The notes under the pieces: generated by a model
Database searches by the model: none
Seen by the model: only the letters and a program-made list of their open reading frames with translations
Told to the model about the DNA's origin: nothing
Part shown: positions 1 through 11,924 of the stretch, piece by piece
Layout of the letters: each line of letters starts with the position of its first letter
Numbering within the stretch: the stretch's first letter is position 1
Position numbers and translations under genes: made by a program
Source of the DNA: Zhengitettix transpicula
Lineage: Eukaryota; Arthropoda; Insecta; Orthoptera; Tetrigidae
Length of the DNA stretch: 64,000 bases
NCBI GenBank assembly: GCA_037074705.1
Contig: CM073591.1
Span: 40,156,587-40,220,586 of the forward strand
Reading direction: 5' to 3'

Positions 1-766
1 GATATAAATAAGAGGGCAGTTGGACAGTTAAGGAGCTTCATTATCATTTCGTGTGGACGGGAGACGGACGTGTCCGCAGGGCGGACGCGAGGCCAAGTTA
101 ACGTGGCCGAAACAATTGTTATGAACAGGAGAGATATGCAAAAAGGAGAGATCATCGTATGGTAGGACAAGCTAGGTGGCCGAGAGTAATCAGCTGGACA
201 TCAGTCGTCAACAGTTGGTGGGAGTTTCATCGTGGAGGTCTGTCTGAAAGCAGAGTTGTTTGAATTCGTCGAGAGGGTAACGTCGTCAAGAGGAGGTGGT
301 TGTGAAAGCAGAGTGTGAGCGCAGCCTGGTGCCTTTTAAGCCGGTATGAAGTGAGTGTGTGGACCTGAGAGCTTGTAAGTTTATTTTTCTGAATTTATAA
401 TTGTAAATTGCTAATAAAGGGTAAAATGTGTCAGATTTCGTTACTTTCGTTTCATTTCGTTTCAAAGATTTCGTTTCATTTGTTTCACTCGTTTCAATCA
501 TTTCAATTATTTCGTTTCAATCATTTCGTTTTTCATGTATTGTAACTGCATTTGTTTAATTGAAACATTTTGTTCCGTTTCCTTATCAACCCATTAAAGA
601 CCTTGAGGGTACCGAGTCCAATTATTTAAAATGTATTCTAGGTAAATAGAATTGTTTTGATTTATAAAATTTCATCAGATTTGTGTAATTGAAAATTGTG
701 TTTTAATAAAAAAATAATTGTTTGTTTAAATTGGTAGTTGTATTTTATTTTATTTTATGTATTACA
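1..766 (+). mobile_element. Partial LTR of an LTR retrotransposon, cut by window start
   Basis: This stretch aligns in reverse orientation with the solo LTR at 46394-47495. Shared landmarks include the GGCCAAGTTAA...GGCCGA block, the segment near 586-620 (ATCAACCCA..TAAAGACC) and the segment near 630-660 (AATGTATTCTAG). The right end is GTATTACA, matching the GGTATTACA terminus of the other copies. A TATA-like box lies at 3-9 and an AATAAA polyadenylation signal at 413-418, as expected for U3 and R. The left end lies outside the window, so whether this is a solo LTR or one of a pair is unknown. Downstream of 766 a TGGCTACC at 772 could be a primer-binding site, but no retroviral-type gene follows. 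Assignment to the Gypsy group is inferred from the family's 4-bp ATAT duplications elsewhere. Confidence 0.7.
425..540 (+). repeat. TTTCGTTTCA-type minisatellite inside the LTR
   Basis: Imperfect repeats of TTTCGTTTCA, TTTCATTTCG and TTTCAAT run for about 110 bp. The same place in the LTR copy at 46394-47495 (near 46590-46615) holds only about two units, so the tract has expanded in this copy or family branch. Confidence 0.75.
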
Positions 767-3700
767 TAAAATGGCTACCACAACGTCAAAAATTTATTAG
801 TATTTTATATTTAGTTATTATAATATATACAGTTGTTGTGGAAAAGATAGAGCTGATATTACCTGAAATTGAAGGCCGGTGTCGCTATGCAGGGCAGGAG
901 AAAGTTTTTCATCTTTTTGAAGTCTTCAGTCCCCGTCTATACGCGAGGACCACACTGTGTGCTGGCCGACTACACAGTGATGATTTAATCTATAGTCCGA
1001 TTAAAATAAGTTGGGCCTTGAGTGTCATTTCCCAGGAGAGGTATGATCTTGAATCCACCAATCAGAACGTTTAAATTGAAGGGCGGGACAAACAGCGTTG
1101 GCGAACATTCACAGTGTATTCTATTTTATTCTGGGAGCCGAATGCAAAATCTGATTGCGGCAACGTGTCATGTGGCATCAGCGTCTCCCTCCGTATGGAA
1201 ACCCAAAGTGACTTCTTATTTTAATTGCACTATACTGTCTAACATGGCAACACCGGCATCAATTTCAGATAAGCCACATATTAACTTTCTTTATTTCCTA
1301 TACCAATTATTTTAATTAATTTGACAATGACTCATCGTTACTCGCTTATATATATATATATATATATTATTGATAGATCGTTTTGTTCTAAATTTTCTTC
1401 CATGTCTCAGTGAACGAGGATCACAGCCAGCTCCTTATCAGACTGCACTGTGCCCTGTTTATTGATCTGTATTACTGTTTCATTCATAGATAATTTGTTC
1501 GTTTTTTTATTTAATGATAATATTGACATTTTACTTGTTGTGTTCCAATTGAGGCTTATCTTGCGTACCCGCGTTTCCATCCTTAGGGTCTTTTATCTAT
1601 TTTCTGACGTTTACATTTACATAAGCACTCTGAAGTCTGGTGGATTCAGCATTGAGTAACTTTTCTGTAACTGTAAATTTAATTACGAAACTATAAAGAC
1701 ATTCGAAGATACGACTACTTTTTAACGAATATCTGAGGTCAACTAATGGAAGATAAAGCGCCAAGTGTGTAAAACAAGTCTGACATACTAAATTTTTAAT
1801 ATTAGGATTTTCTTTTGAGTATATAAAATGATTTTATCTTCAGGTATCGACCTCATAAAAATTTCGGGAAGCAGTCAATTTGTCAATACTCTTAGTATTA
1901 AGCACATTTTATGATTAATTCTTCTGTGTCTTCCCTACGAGGGGTCTTTGGAAGGCCAGTGTTTGCTCTTCTTCTTTGTCTCTGTCACCACAGTAGCCCA
2001 CTGAAGGAGTCATTAATCACAGTAATTAAGGCGCGCGGCAGGACAAAGAGCGATCAGTGGCGACCCTAAGTGTGAAGAGCAAAAAGGGCGAGCCTTCGCT
2101 ACAGACAACTCATTCGTAGAGAACATCCAGCAGGTCACTAGCCACATAACTAACAGTTAGTGCCAAGCGAAAATAAAACTGCTGCACTCCTGGAACGGAT
2201 ATACTCGTACAATGGCCAATGTTGTATACACAGAGGAGAATTTACCTCCTAACAGATGGTACCATTTACTGGTTGTAACTGCGTCATTTAATATACGTTA
2301 AAGACTTGAAATGTTTAATAACATTTAATAATGTAAGGAAAAGGAGAGGGGTGTTGTAGGAGGCGGGAGGAATGGAAACTAAACACAAATAAAGAAACTC
2401 TATAAACAAATAAGACCGTTAAGTAGAAATTTTTAACAATGAAATAGTTTGACCAGAAACGAAATTTATAACATGATTAGGTACACTATAAAACTCAATA
2501 AAGTGGAAAAGAATTGAAATTTTAGGAAAATAAACGAAACGCAGAGCACGTAAAATTTATAACTAGCATATAGGCCTATTCCCAGAATTATGAATCCAAA
2601 ATCAAACGACTTGTGGAGGAAGTAGAAAACGGTAAGATTTCATAATGATTTACAATGTGGAAAAATTAAATAATTTTTATATTTTAGAAATAATTCTACC
2701 CCGTTCACCATTTAAACACTCTGAATATTTTTCACATATACCTTACATAGGAGGAGAATAATATCATCATCTCAAGCAAAACCAATGCGTATTATTACAA
2801 TGTGATAAATAAACTCGCTGTAGGCTTCTCTTTTTAATACCCGCTACTGAAAGTTTTCTCTTAAGTTGCTAACTACTACTATTTATGCGAAGTCCTGAGG
2901 TGTGTTTTTTTTATTTGCTTTATTTAAGGTTTCCACAACTATATTAAACCGTTATTAGCGACCATGAAATTATCATATTGTTACATGTTTGAAATATACA
3001 TAAATACGTTTTATATTTTGTCAAATACATTAATTTGGGTTAAATATTTTGGGGTTTTAAGTATGACTTCCTTTGATGAAATCTTTGATGGGTATGATTC
3101 TTGGTCACTAAAATTCGTTCTGCTGTTTTCCGACCAACGATGTATGCTTAATTTTTTTCCCCCAACAGACAGACTTTAGCTATCATCAGGGCTCTTTACA
3201 ATGTGCGGAAAACTAAGACATACTCATTCTTGTCTTCTCGGAATGACTGTCCGCGATCCATGCGTCTTCTCGGACTTCCTGGTCACGTAAATATTCCATC
3301 TTCCTCTAACAGAACACATTCGTCCATTTATTGTTCTCAGTTTCTCAGATTTTTCCTACGTCTATTTATCACACAGAAATAACTATATAGATTACTTTCT
3401 TAATTAAAAGTAACCTTCTTTTCTTTCCAACACACAAATGTTTCATATAATAGAAGAGTCTTCTTTTACACTATTTTTAGACGTTACATAAGGCGGAATT
3501 AAAGATGCTACTTATTTTGAGAAGTTCTGACGTTAAAAATAAGCGGAGTAACAAGCGAAACAATAAAAAGAGAGGGAGAGAGAGAAGGTGGAGAAGAACG
3601 AGGGGAACCCGCAAGTCACCCAACAGCCACTTTACTCCAATTACGTTTACAATGAACTGGTAAAGAGTCCTTGGCCTCCCGGTGGAACAAAGCGAACCCC

Positions 3701-4699
3701 AGTTACCAGAGCAGTCCCGAAGACTCCTTCTGTTTAAGGAATGCCGAGAGTTAGATCGAGGTTAGTCTTGCCCTTTCACTGCTTACATCATTGTCCTGCC
3801 TGCCAATCATTTAAACATTTTACATCTGGATGCTTGCATCAATATCCAATTAAGATTCGGCCCCAAAAGTAGGCAGACCTTCGACGAGAATATTCTCACG
3901 TGGAAGGCCGACGGTGTGTGGTCGCGCCTAAGAAGGAAGTACGAGTGGAATAAATTTAACACTGCTTCTGTTTAACAGTACGATGAAAAAACAGTACTGC
4001 GTAGAATTGAACAAGTAGAAAATATAATAGAGCATATCAAGATCAAGGAAAATATATAAATTTGTACTAATTGTCGGAGAAATAATCGCATTTTATTTAT
4101 TTTAAACTTTTCCATTCACCCCCTTAAGACATTAATACATCCATTAATTCATTAATTAAAGATCCAGTATTGTAGTAAATATAGGAATATAACACACATC
4201 CTACGATAATTAACATATTACTGAAATTCAATTTTGGAACAAATTTCGCAAATATAAAAACGCGGCTAGGTTAAACTATAAAATTTTCGAAACTGAGGTT
4301 CAACTTGAGTTCCACCTGATTGTAGTTTGAATATTTCGGGAAATGTTCGGAATGTCCCCAGTTTGCTATTGTGTAAGACAGAATGGAATAAAAATAAGCC
4401 TCATGTTTCATTTTGGTGACATTTTATCGCACTTTCCTCCCAATATTATTACCTTACATATTGCTGATTGATCTATTTGGAGAAATTATTTGATTTTTAA
4501 TGGTTTCATTTTTAGAGAAATAAAATGCCAGTTTCCGGACCACAAAAAAAACCGATTTTTTGTTGTTGTATGAGTTTACATTTTCGTACCTTCATAAAAT
4601 ATTTATATTTTTTTACTTAACTAAAACATATTGGCACTAAATTACGAACTTACCGAATATTTGGGAGTTACCGTCGATGATACCCAAATCCGAAACACA
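767..4699. other. Gene-free AT-rich stretch with two GC-richer islands
   Basis: No gene is recognised. A (TA)n run lies at 1347-1368. GC-richer, non-repetitive segments lie at about 850-1250, 1930-2130 and 3560-3960. The second contains a pyrimidine tract ending in CAG near 1995, which could be read as a splice acceptor, but no long open frame supports an exon. Short frames at 757-1074 and 1022-1315 overlap and resemble no family I know. Confidence 0.5.
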
Positions 4700-5015
4700 C
4701 GGGTAATAAAAACGATTTCAGGAAATGAAATAACTAAAAGTAAATCGTATTTTGGATAATAATTAATGGTCCGAGAACCGATCCCTGTGGTACATCACAA
4801 GATATTGTTTTCCATTCAGATAAAAAAATTTTTAATCCCAGATTTCGATTTTTTTTAAATATGAAAGCAAAATTGAAATGAAAACTCCCTCTACTTAAAA
4901 TTTTCTTAGTAAAACTTCATGACATACTAAATTAAATACCTTTGAAATATCAGCAAATATTGTCAATACCATAAACTTTTTATCTAACGTGTTGTGTATC
5001 AATCAGGTGAAGCTA
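4700..5015 (-). pseudogene. Decayed reverse-transcriptase core of a non-LTR retrotransposon
   Basis: Reading the minus strand from about 5015 down gives the signature blocks of a jockey/CR1-like LINE reverse transcriptase. A LDKK segment near 4988 is followed by FADISKVFN and CHEVLLRKF (4957 to about 4895), the family's F-x-D-x-SKAFD...VDH-x-ILL-x-KL block. Then VPQGSVLGPL lies at 4793-4764, the block that follows it in RT domains. The spacing fits the family. The frame is broken by stop codons (one just after LLRKF, others before the second block) and by a frameshift between the blocks. The catalytic F/YADD region cannot be found downstream, and neither the endonuclease nor the C-terminus is attached. 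This is a dead internal fragment about 300 bp long; the clade cannot be fixed by eye. Confidence 0.85.
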
Positions 5016-6885
5016 TGTTTTTATATTTATTTTAACCAGTGTGATAATCTCTAATTTTGTATGTACAACAGGATAATAACAAGCATTAAAAATTAGTATA
5101 AGGATATAATAATACTATATTAACAACTAATAACATAATAAATGCAAATATTAATATAACCCTAAAATTTTCACTTCATTTTAAACGTCCCGAAATATTT
5201 AGTTATTGTCTTGAGATATGTTTACTCCATTAACATGATAACTTCTCTATAAAATATTTAGCCCTAATTTTTCTGAGAAGAGAAATAGCTCGTCTTAAAA
5301 ATTGGAAATTTACTGTTGTGGTCTTGCATTTCATTAGAATTCGAATGTAAACTATATTTTTATAGATACTGTTTTTCGCGAATAATTTCTTTCTTTTTCA
5401 TGTGTTACCATAAAGTATTCGTAGGTATAAATAAAAATTCTGTAGTAACGTAAAGAAGCAATAACTTTTAGTTTCAGCTGTTTCCATTTCGTGTAAAAAA
5501 ATTCACTGACTTTGAAAAGTTCCATTGAAAGATGATTTCGTAAGAAGACATTTATTGAATTAATATCATTAGTATCTAAAATTTTGGATCGTTGTCATCG
5601 ACAGCTGTGCTTCCTTTGATTAATTACGAATGGTAAACCGTCACCTTCGAACAAAAATGTAGTTTGTATTATCAGCAGATGTTCGAAAAAAATGTCAACT
5701 TTTAAAGAAGAGTCCAATTCTCAATTCTATATTCCCTCGCTGACTTTATAAAACATTGGAGAAAGGTTATATGAACCGGAGAGCCCAGATAATTCAGGAC
5801 ATTAAAGAAAAGAACACAGTGAAGACTGACAGGTGATTGGTGCATTCGGTGCCAGTAAAAACTACGTTTCGTAAGCCGTTGAGTTTACTTTATCAGCTTC
5901 CGCTACATCTGGTCTAAAATAACATCTATATATTTAAACCCAACCATTTGAAACTATGGAAGAAAGGGTTGACTAGTATATGGGAAAGAACCTAATACAA
6001 CGTTATCCTATTTTGAATTTACAATCATTTTACTGTCGACTTTTTTAAATTTCAAGCCTTCCATGGGAAAATGAAAATATTTAGTTACAGACTTAATATT
6101 AGATTACATAGTATATGTCTTAAGTGTTCATTTTATCATATCTTAAAAATCGATTTTCCTTATAAACTACTTAACTATCACTTCAAAAATTTCGACCATA
6201 TTGGTATCGTAATTTTTAGTGAATAATTAATGTACGGTTAAAGTGAATCGAGAATCTCACAAATTATTCATAATCAATGTGTAAAAACCCCGACCATCCT
6301 GTAGTGAAAACAAAGAGAAGAAGCAAACGACCAGTGGGTGGAAAAATATATTACGTAGTATTTTATTAATAAAAAAAGTTATAGCTCAGTTTCGTTAAAA
6401 AAATTTCAGTATATAAAAAATTATTTCAACAGTTCAAAATTTTTTTTACATCATACAGCTGAATTTAAGTGTCAACTACCAATGTGAACACTTATAATCT
6501 GTTAATAAGGAAGGAAAGCAAAAATTATCAAAACAGAAAAACTGTCAACCAAACGTAAACGAGATTATTTTTTTCCCTGTAATGGCAAAATAGAAGACAC
6601 CAATTTGACTCTTTGTAGCCTTAAATGTCCAGCATGACTATCCTATGAAATCGATTACCTAAGCAATTAGATTGATTTCTTTCCAGTCTGTAAGACAAAA
6701 ACAGTTAAAAATGATCAAACTATATTATTATTGTATTGTATAACATATTACACTCTATTATATTATGCTGTTTCAAGTAGTTATGGCGTCTTCTGTTTCA
6801 TTATATTATCTATTATTGCGTCCGTGACGTTCCCCAAACTACTGTATCGAACATGGTAGTTTCAAGAAGAAGAAAAAGGAGTATA
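5016..6885. other. AT-rich stretch, nothing recognised
   Basis: Low-complexity AT-rich sequence with no open frame of note, no tRNA-like fold and no repeat that I can tie to the families elsewhere in the window. Confidence 0.5.
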
Positions 6886-6962
6886 GGGTAATCCACATAG
6901 TGGCAACTCCCCTCTTATAGCATAGGAAAGGGAGTGAAAGGGGGCATGTGGAAAGGTAGAGG
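6886..6962 (-). mobile_element. GC-retroposon, 3'-terminal fragment
   Basis: About 80 bp match the 3' end of the GC-retroposon family in antisense: GGGTAATCCACATAGTGGC, then AACTCCCCTCTTATAGC, ending in GTAGAGGAAGGTAGC. It is heavily 5'-truncated. The next copy (6973-7472) is inserted directly beside it, and the target duplication AAGGTAGCTT of that newer copy starts within the last bases of this fragment. Confidence 0.75.
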
Positions 6963-6972
6963 AAGGTAGCTT

Positions 6973-7472
6973 GTTTATAATTTTCTTTTAGGTAACAGGC
7001 TATATGAGGGTAATCCACATGGTGGCAACTCCCCTTTAATAGCAGAGGAAGGGATCTGAAAGGATGCGGAAAGGTATAGGAAGGTAGCCAAGGGTTAACT
7101 AGGGCCCCCGGGCTATAGTTTAAGGATCCTACCCGGTATTCGCCTAAAGAAATGCAGGGAAAACCCTAGAAAAACCTGCATCAGGTAAGTCGGGCATTTG
7201 GTACTTGTCCCAGGCCCTTCCGATAGCGGTAGAAGAGTTTTCTGTGGGGTCGCAGCATTCCTTTCTCCGTACCTCGGCCATTTAGGAGGCGGCTGACCGA
7301 CTGTTCCAATGGGAATAGAGAACAACTCTGTCCAAGGTCTGTGACCCCGGAACATACATCTCTCAAAACTGGCCGCGGTGCCTTGACTTGTGGGAACCTT
7401 AGTTCAAAAACGGAGAGAGGAAAAGGCATCCCAAAAGGTAGCCGCTTCCTGTCTCTTCTGCAAGGTTCTCCG
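6973..7472 (-). mobile_element. GC-retroposon copy, slightly 5'-truncated, 10-bp TSD
   Basis: The copy is flanked by an exact direct repeat AAGGTAGCTT at 6963-6972 and 7473-7482. On the sense (minus) strand it runs from the GGAGAACCTTGCAG region, through the GC-rich body (GGTTCCCACAAG, TGTTCCGGGGTCACAG, CCACAG and CTATCGG blocks), to GCCTGTTACCT and an A-rich tail. Compared with 37147-37704 it lacks the 5' hairpin units. The tail and duplication point to target-primed reverse transcription, the LINE-driven route used by SINEs. Open frames on both strands (7113-7355, 7181-7489) come from the repeat's GC content and are not genes. Confidence 0.85.
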
Positions 7473-7633
7473 AAGGTAGCTTCATACAATAAAATTCTGT
7501 TATTACGTTAAATTTGAAACAACATAACGATATCAGCGTAATGGAACCAACGTCTGTGCAGTACCTGCAGATAAATTTTGTTTAATTCACACGTCAAGAA
7601 GAGTAGTTTACCCCCTAAATTTATAAATATATA

Positions 7634-7638
<5 letters not shown>

Positions 7639-7694
<56 letters not shown>
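7639..7694. repeat. (AT)n microsatellite
   Basis: A nearly pure AT dinucleotide run of about 56 bp. A short frame that crosses it encodes a Tyr-Ile run and is an artefact. Confidence 0.95.
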
Positions 7695-7696
<2 letters not shown>

Positions 7697-8573
7697 CGGA
7701 CACTGATTAAGTCCATAGTATTATAACAGGAACCTCCTTGATAATAAGTTACGAATTTTTGTATTACGTGATTATAGTGGCTCTTCAATATTTCGCCTGG
7801 TTTCTTCAAATCGTTCATTCTAATACTAGGATGCTTTCTTATTTCCACAAAAAATTCTGACAAAATGTTAGGGAATCAACCTTCTGGCCACGCACCCCTT
7901 CAATTGCAAAATATTTCATGCATGTTTTCATTTCCTAAGGAAAGTCGCCAGTAGGATTTTTAAATGCTTCAGCTTCCATTCATCCTATTAAAAAAACTCT
8001 GGCTTTGTAAGTAGCCACAAGTTGCAATAATACCTTAATAAGATCCTATAGAATACAATGTTCAATCTTTTCATTATTATTACCGGGCTTGCGACAATTA
8101 TCTTGAAATGTAAAACACTTTTTGCTATGTTCGGGGAAAGTTTTGTGTTCCCTAGAACACATTACAGGCCTCTAGCGTACTATTGCCTTTCACAATTGAT
8201 ATTTCTTCTGATTACATGTTCCGCGGGCTTTATGTCGTGGAAAGTCGTTAATGTGGCGAGGATAAAGCAATTGCGGCCCGCGGTGCTGCTCGTGGGTACC
8301 TCGTTAAAATTCGAATGGAATCCTTACAGGCGGAAATGTATCGAAGGAATGGTTGCTAACAGGTGGTAATTGAATTAAGCGCGGCTGTGGTTCTCCACTT
8401 AAATGGGTGTCAATCTCCGAAGAAAACGTCGATTCACGAATCCGACACGAGTTTTCATATCCCATTAATTACACGCCGCTCACATTGACCGTCTGACCTG
8501 TACGAAATGTTTATTTAAAAAAATACTATCCTGCATTATTTTCTTCCAGATAGTTGATTGTACAAGAACGAAG
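7695..8573. other. No gene recognised; chance frame at 8058-8369
   Basis: The plus-strand frame at 8058-8369 (103 codons) has a hydrophobic start and then a basic C-terminal part, but matches no family I know and has no supporting context. The stretch 8220-8470 is GC-richer than its surroundings and otherwise unremarkable. Confidence 0.4.
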
Positions 8574-8880
8574 TACATAAATTAATAAACATACAGCCTT
8601 GAGACAGAAATGTATTTACTATCAAAAAATTAAATCTACAGGCGTTTCGTCTTTTTTTAATATCTCTTCAAGTCTAATAATTTACGTATAAATCATATAA
8701 AAATTTTGATACTGGTTTTCGTGTTGGAACCGAAATAGTTTTATCAGGTAAATAGTGATTTATACATAATTTATTAAAAATGAAGAGATCCTAGAAAACA
8801 GGACGAAACGTCGGTATATTTAATTTTTTTTTGTTAATAAACAATTTTATTACTCAAGGCCTTTTGTTATTTATTTACAT
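8574..8880. mobile_element. Foldback element with hammerhead-like motifs, family B
   Basis: The two ends are inverted copies of each other. The left arm (8574-8675) carries ACATAAATTAATAAAC, CCTTGAG and CGTTTCGTC. The right arm (8770-8880) carries GACGAAACGTCGG, TTTGTTAATAAACA and CTCAAGGCC. Each arm contains the same motif: right arm 8781-8816 on plus (TGAAGA, a stem AGATCCT/AGGAC, then GAAACGTCGGTA), left arm 8637-8670 on minus (TGAAGA...GAAACGCCTGTA). The motif resembles the core of minimal hammerhead ribozymes known from Penelope-like elements, but the essential C of CTGA is replaced by A or T in these copies. No protein is encoded. Confidence 0.6.
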
Positions 8881-11097
8881 TATTATAAATTTAAGTAATT
8901 TTTTAATCAGTTATTAAAAGCGAAGTATGCCGGCATTCTGATGTTAATGGTTTTCATTCGATTTATTTATATTTTTCAACCGAGACCGCCATTATAATAG
9001 TTGTAAATTACAGGTGGAAGAATCTTGAAAGTTTTGATGAATGTAATAAAAATTAACCATTTTCATATTTCATATAATTTAAATAAGTATTTCATTAACA
9101 ACAATAATTTAATATATTATAAACAACTAATATAAAAATTGAATTTAAAAATGAAAAAATATCTGACCTCAAGATATTAGAACGGTATATCTCTGGTTAG
9201 ATCGATTCGTCCTCTTGGCTCACTTTGGCGCCTTCTGCAGTCGACGGTGTTTGTGATGAAATTTTTTTCTTCTTCTCACTCTGAACGATATCTGACTTGA
9301 ATACTGTCCTCTATCTGTTATTTACATTATGTCTCATCTTGTTCAAATCGAATCTTCCTCTCGGAAGAATACAAAAAAATATTCTTGTGGGTTATATCGC
9401 GGAAGCTTCAATTTTATTTAAAAATACAAACATTCTTCTCTTTCTGTCTCACTGCAATTAAATTCTTGTTTGTGGTGTATTACTTAGGAAAATTACAGCG
9501 TCCGTTTGGCGGGCTTATTTTCAAATAACCCCTGAGAAAAGTTTTTGAAAGATTTCCGCCGTGTCTAGACGGATTTACGACCATGCCGATTTCTCCCGAC
9601 ATTCCGGAAAACTTCCTCTTGCCAGTGTCTTTGTTTTAAGTACAGACAAAGTGTTCATTTCATAAGAATATTTATTATTTATTGCGAATGTCCATCAAAT
9701 ATATGATCAAATGATTCAAACATTAATATTTTCTGTATGATTAAAAATTAAATAATACTCTGCCTAAACACTGATCTTCATATTTTGGTTACAATGTAAT
9801 TAAGAATAAAAGTTGAATTTTAGAAATCTATTTAAAACATTTCTTAACCCTTATCAAAAATTCTGATTTCAGGTTATGCAAATTATTTTTTTTAAACGTA
9901 AAGAAACTGTAATAACGAAGGAAGCCATAAATATAAATTTCTTAAAGACTGTTTCCTTATACAAGGAGATTCAAAATATGTATTTAGTTTTGGCGATACT
10001 GTTCATCTAACATATATGTTCCTCCGAGTGTAGTGTGTCTTCATTACGAGTAACAGTCTTCTTTTTTTACTTTTGCTTCATCTGATTTGATTATATTGTT
10101 CTCATTCGTTTTTATTAATGTGGATTCTAAAAGTGTAAATTACGGCAATTTGGCCTCCACTGAATAAATTGTCGAGTAGACGTTGATGAACTGTGATGGA
10201 GACAGAGACTAGGCAAATGTGTGTGTCCGTGAAAAACAAACAGACGAAAACGGCAGCGGAATAATGCGTGATGCTTAAACTTATCTTGTTGAGTCCCTGT
10301 CGTTGGGGGGGAAAAACAAACATTGAGAAACGAAATGAGTTAAGTGTATGAGAAAACGCGCGGCACAATAGGGATTATCCTTGGCATTAGCCCGTCACCA
10401 AGCTATTAAAGTTGTAAATACGAGGACCTGATTTGAATAATATTTCCTCCCTGCAGGCTTGCGAAAGAAAGAACCATCCTCCTATTACCGCAACATCGGG
10501 CTTTATTACTTTAGCTTTATATCTTCAGCCGCCAATAACCCAAGAGATTCTGTGGAATGCGATGTTAAGAATCGGCGTTAAGCAACTGAGATTCTCTCAT
10601 GAAGACGTTCTTGCACTTAATATGCATGACAAGCTGTCACTAACCGCGGGTTGCTCGGGGTGAAAGCAATTTGAAAACATTTGAACTATTATGGAAGAAG
10701 TTTTATAATAAAATCCAAGGAAATATGAAAACAATGTCTTCATTACATTAATTTGTATATCAATTGCGAAGCATAATTCAATTCTTATAATCAAAACTAT
10801 TTGCAGGTTTTTGTTTTGCTACAGTAAATGGTGATTCTTCAATTTTCAACTACTTATTTATTGTTATTAACCTATAAAAATGAGCAACAGATACAAAATA
10901 ATTTGGATGCTGCACTAGGCAATTATAGGATTTAAAAAGTAAAACTATGATAAATTGCTTTCTGACAAATTAAGTCAGAAATCAAATGGGTTTGTTAATA
11001 CTTTTAAAATAAAAAAATTAAGTTAAGTTAAACCACACATTTCCTCCTGACATTTGGAACTTCTTCAAGTGTTGCTATATAATTCATAAGCAAAAAG
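8881..11097. other. Gene-free AT-rich stretch
   Basis: No gene is recognised. GC-richer patches at 9180-9320, 9500-9630 and 10230-10660 hold only short overlapping frames (10102-10368 minus, 10433-10663 plus). A small hairpin TTTCTGAC/GTCAGAAA lies near 10960-10983. Confidence 0.45.
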
Positions 11098-11364
11098 GAA
11101 CTCCTCTCCCGCTATCGGAAGGGCGTGGGACAAGTACCCAATGCCCGACCTACCTGATGCAGGTTTTCCTAGAGTTTTCCCTGCATTTCTTTAGGCGAAT
11201 GCCAGGTAGGATCCTTAAAATATAGCCCGGGGGCCCTAGTTAACCCTCGGCTACCTTCCTCTACCTTTCCGCATCCCCCCTTTCAAATCCCTTCCTATGC
11301 TATTAAAGGGTAGTTGCCAAAAGTATTACCCTCATGTAGCCTGATGCCCTTAAAAAAATATATA
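11098..11364 (+). mobile_element. GC-retroposon, 5'-truncated copy
   Basis: The sense strand starts inside the body at ACTCCTCTCCCGCTATCGG and runs through GCCCGGGGGCCCTAG to GCCTGATGCCCTT plus an A-rich tail at 11351-11364. The loss of the 5' half fits incomplete reverse transcription. A second copy follows within 10 bp in the same orientation. Confidence 0.8.
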
Positions 11365-11371
11365 ATTAACT

Positions 11372-11917
11372 GGAGCAGCATTGTCTGTGAGGGCTATTCT
11401 CTCGCAGGAAATACCTGAGAGGGATGTACTCTCTCAGGCAGAACCTTTTAGGAGAGATACGAAGGGGCTATCTTTGGGTATGCCTTTTCCTCTCCGTTTT
11501 TGAACTAAGGTTCCCACAAGCCGAGGCACCTCGGCCTGTTCTGAGAGATGTATGTTCCGGGGTCACAGACCTTGGGCATACGGTAAGAGTTGTTCGCTAT
11601 TCCCATTGGAATAGTCGGCCAGCTGCCTTCTAAACTGGTCGACACACGGGTAAGGGAATGCTGCGTCCCCACAGAAAACTCCTCTCCCGCTATCGGAAGG
11701 GCGTGGGACAAGAACCCAATGCCCGACCTACCTGATGCAGGTTTTGTAGGGTTTTTCCTGCATTACTTTTAGGCGAATGCCGGATAGGATCCTTAAACTA
11801 TAGTCTAGGGGCCCTAGTTAACCTTCCTCTACCTATCGGCATCCCCCTTTCACTCCCTTTCCAATGCTATAAGAGGGGAGTTGCCCAACGTGGATTACCC
11901 TCATCAAAAAAAAAAAA
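11372..11917 (+). mobile_element. GC-retroposon, near full length, short TSD
   Basis: This near full-length copy starts with the 5' hairpin units (TGTCTGTGAGGGC...CTCGCAGG) and ends in a poly-A run. The hexamer TTAACT flanks it at 11366-11371 and 11919-11924. It lacks the usual GTAGCCTGTTGCCCT just before the tail: TACCCTCATC runs straight into the A-run. It lies directly downstream of another copy's tail. Confidence 0.8.
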
Positions 11918-11924
11918 GTTAACT

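Noticed and set aside
772..790. TGGCTACC after the LTR at 766 as a primer-binding site
   Set aside because: The implied tRNA acceptor end is unusual and no gag/pol-like sequence follows.
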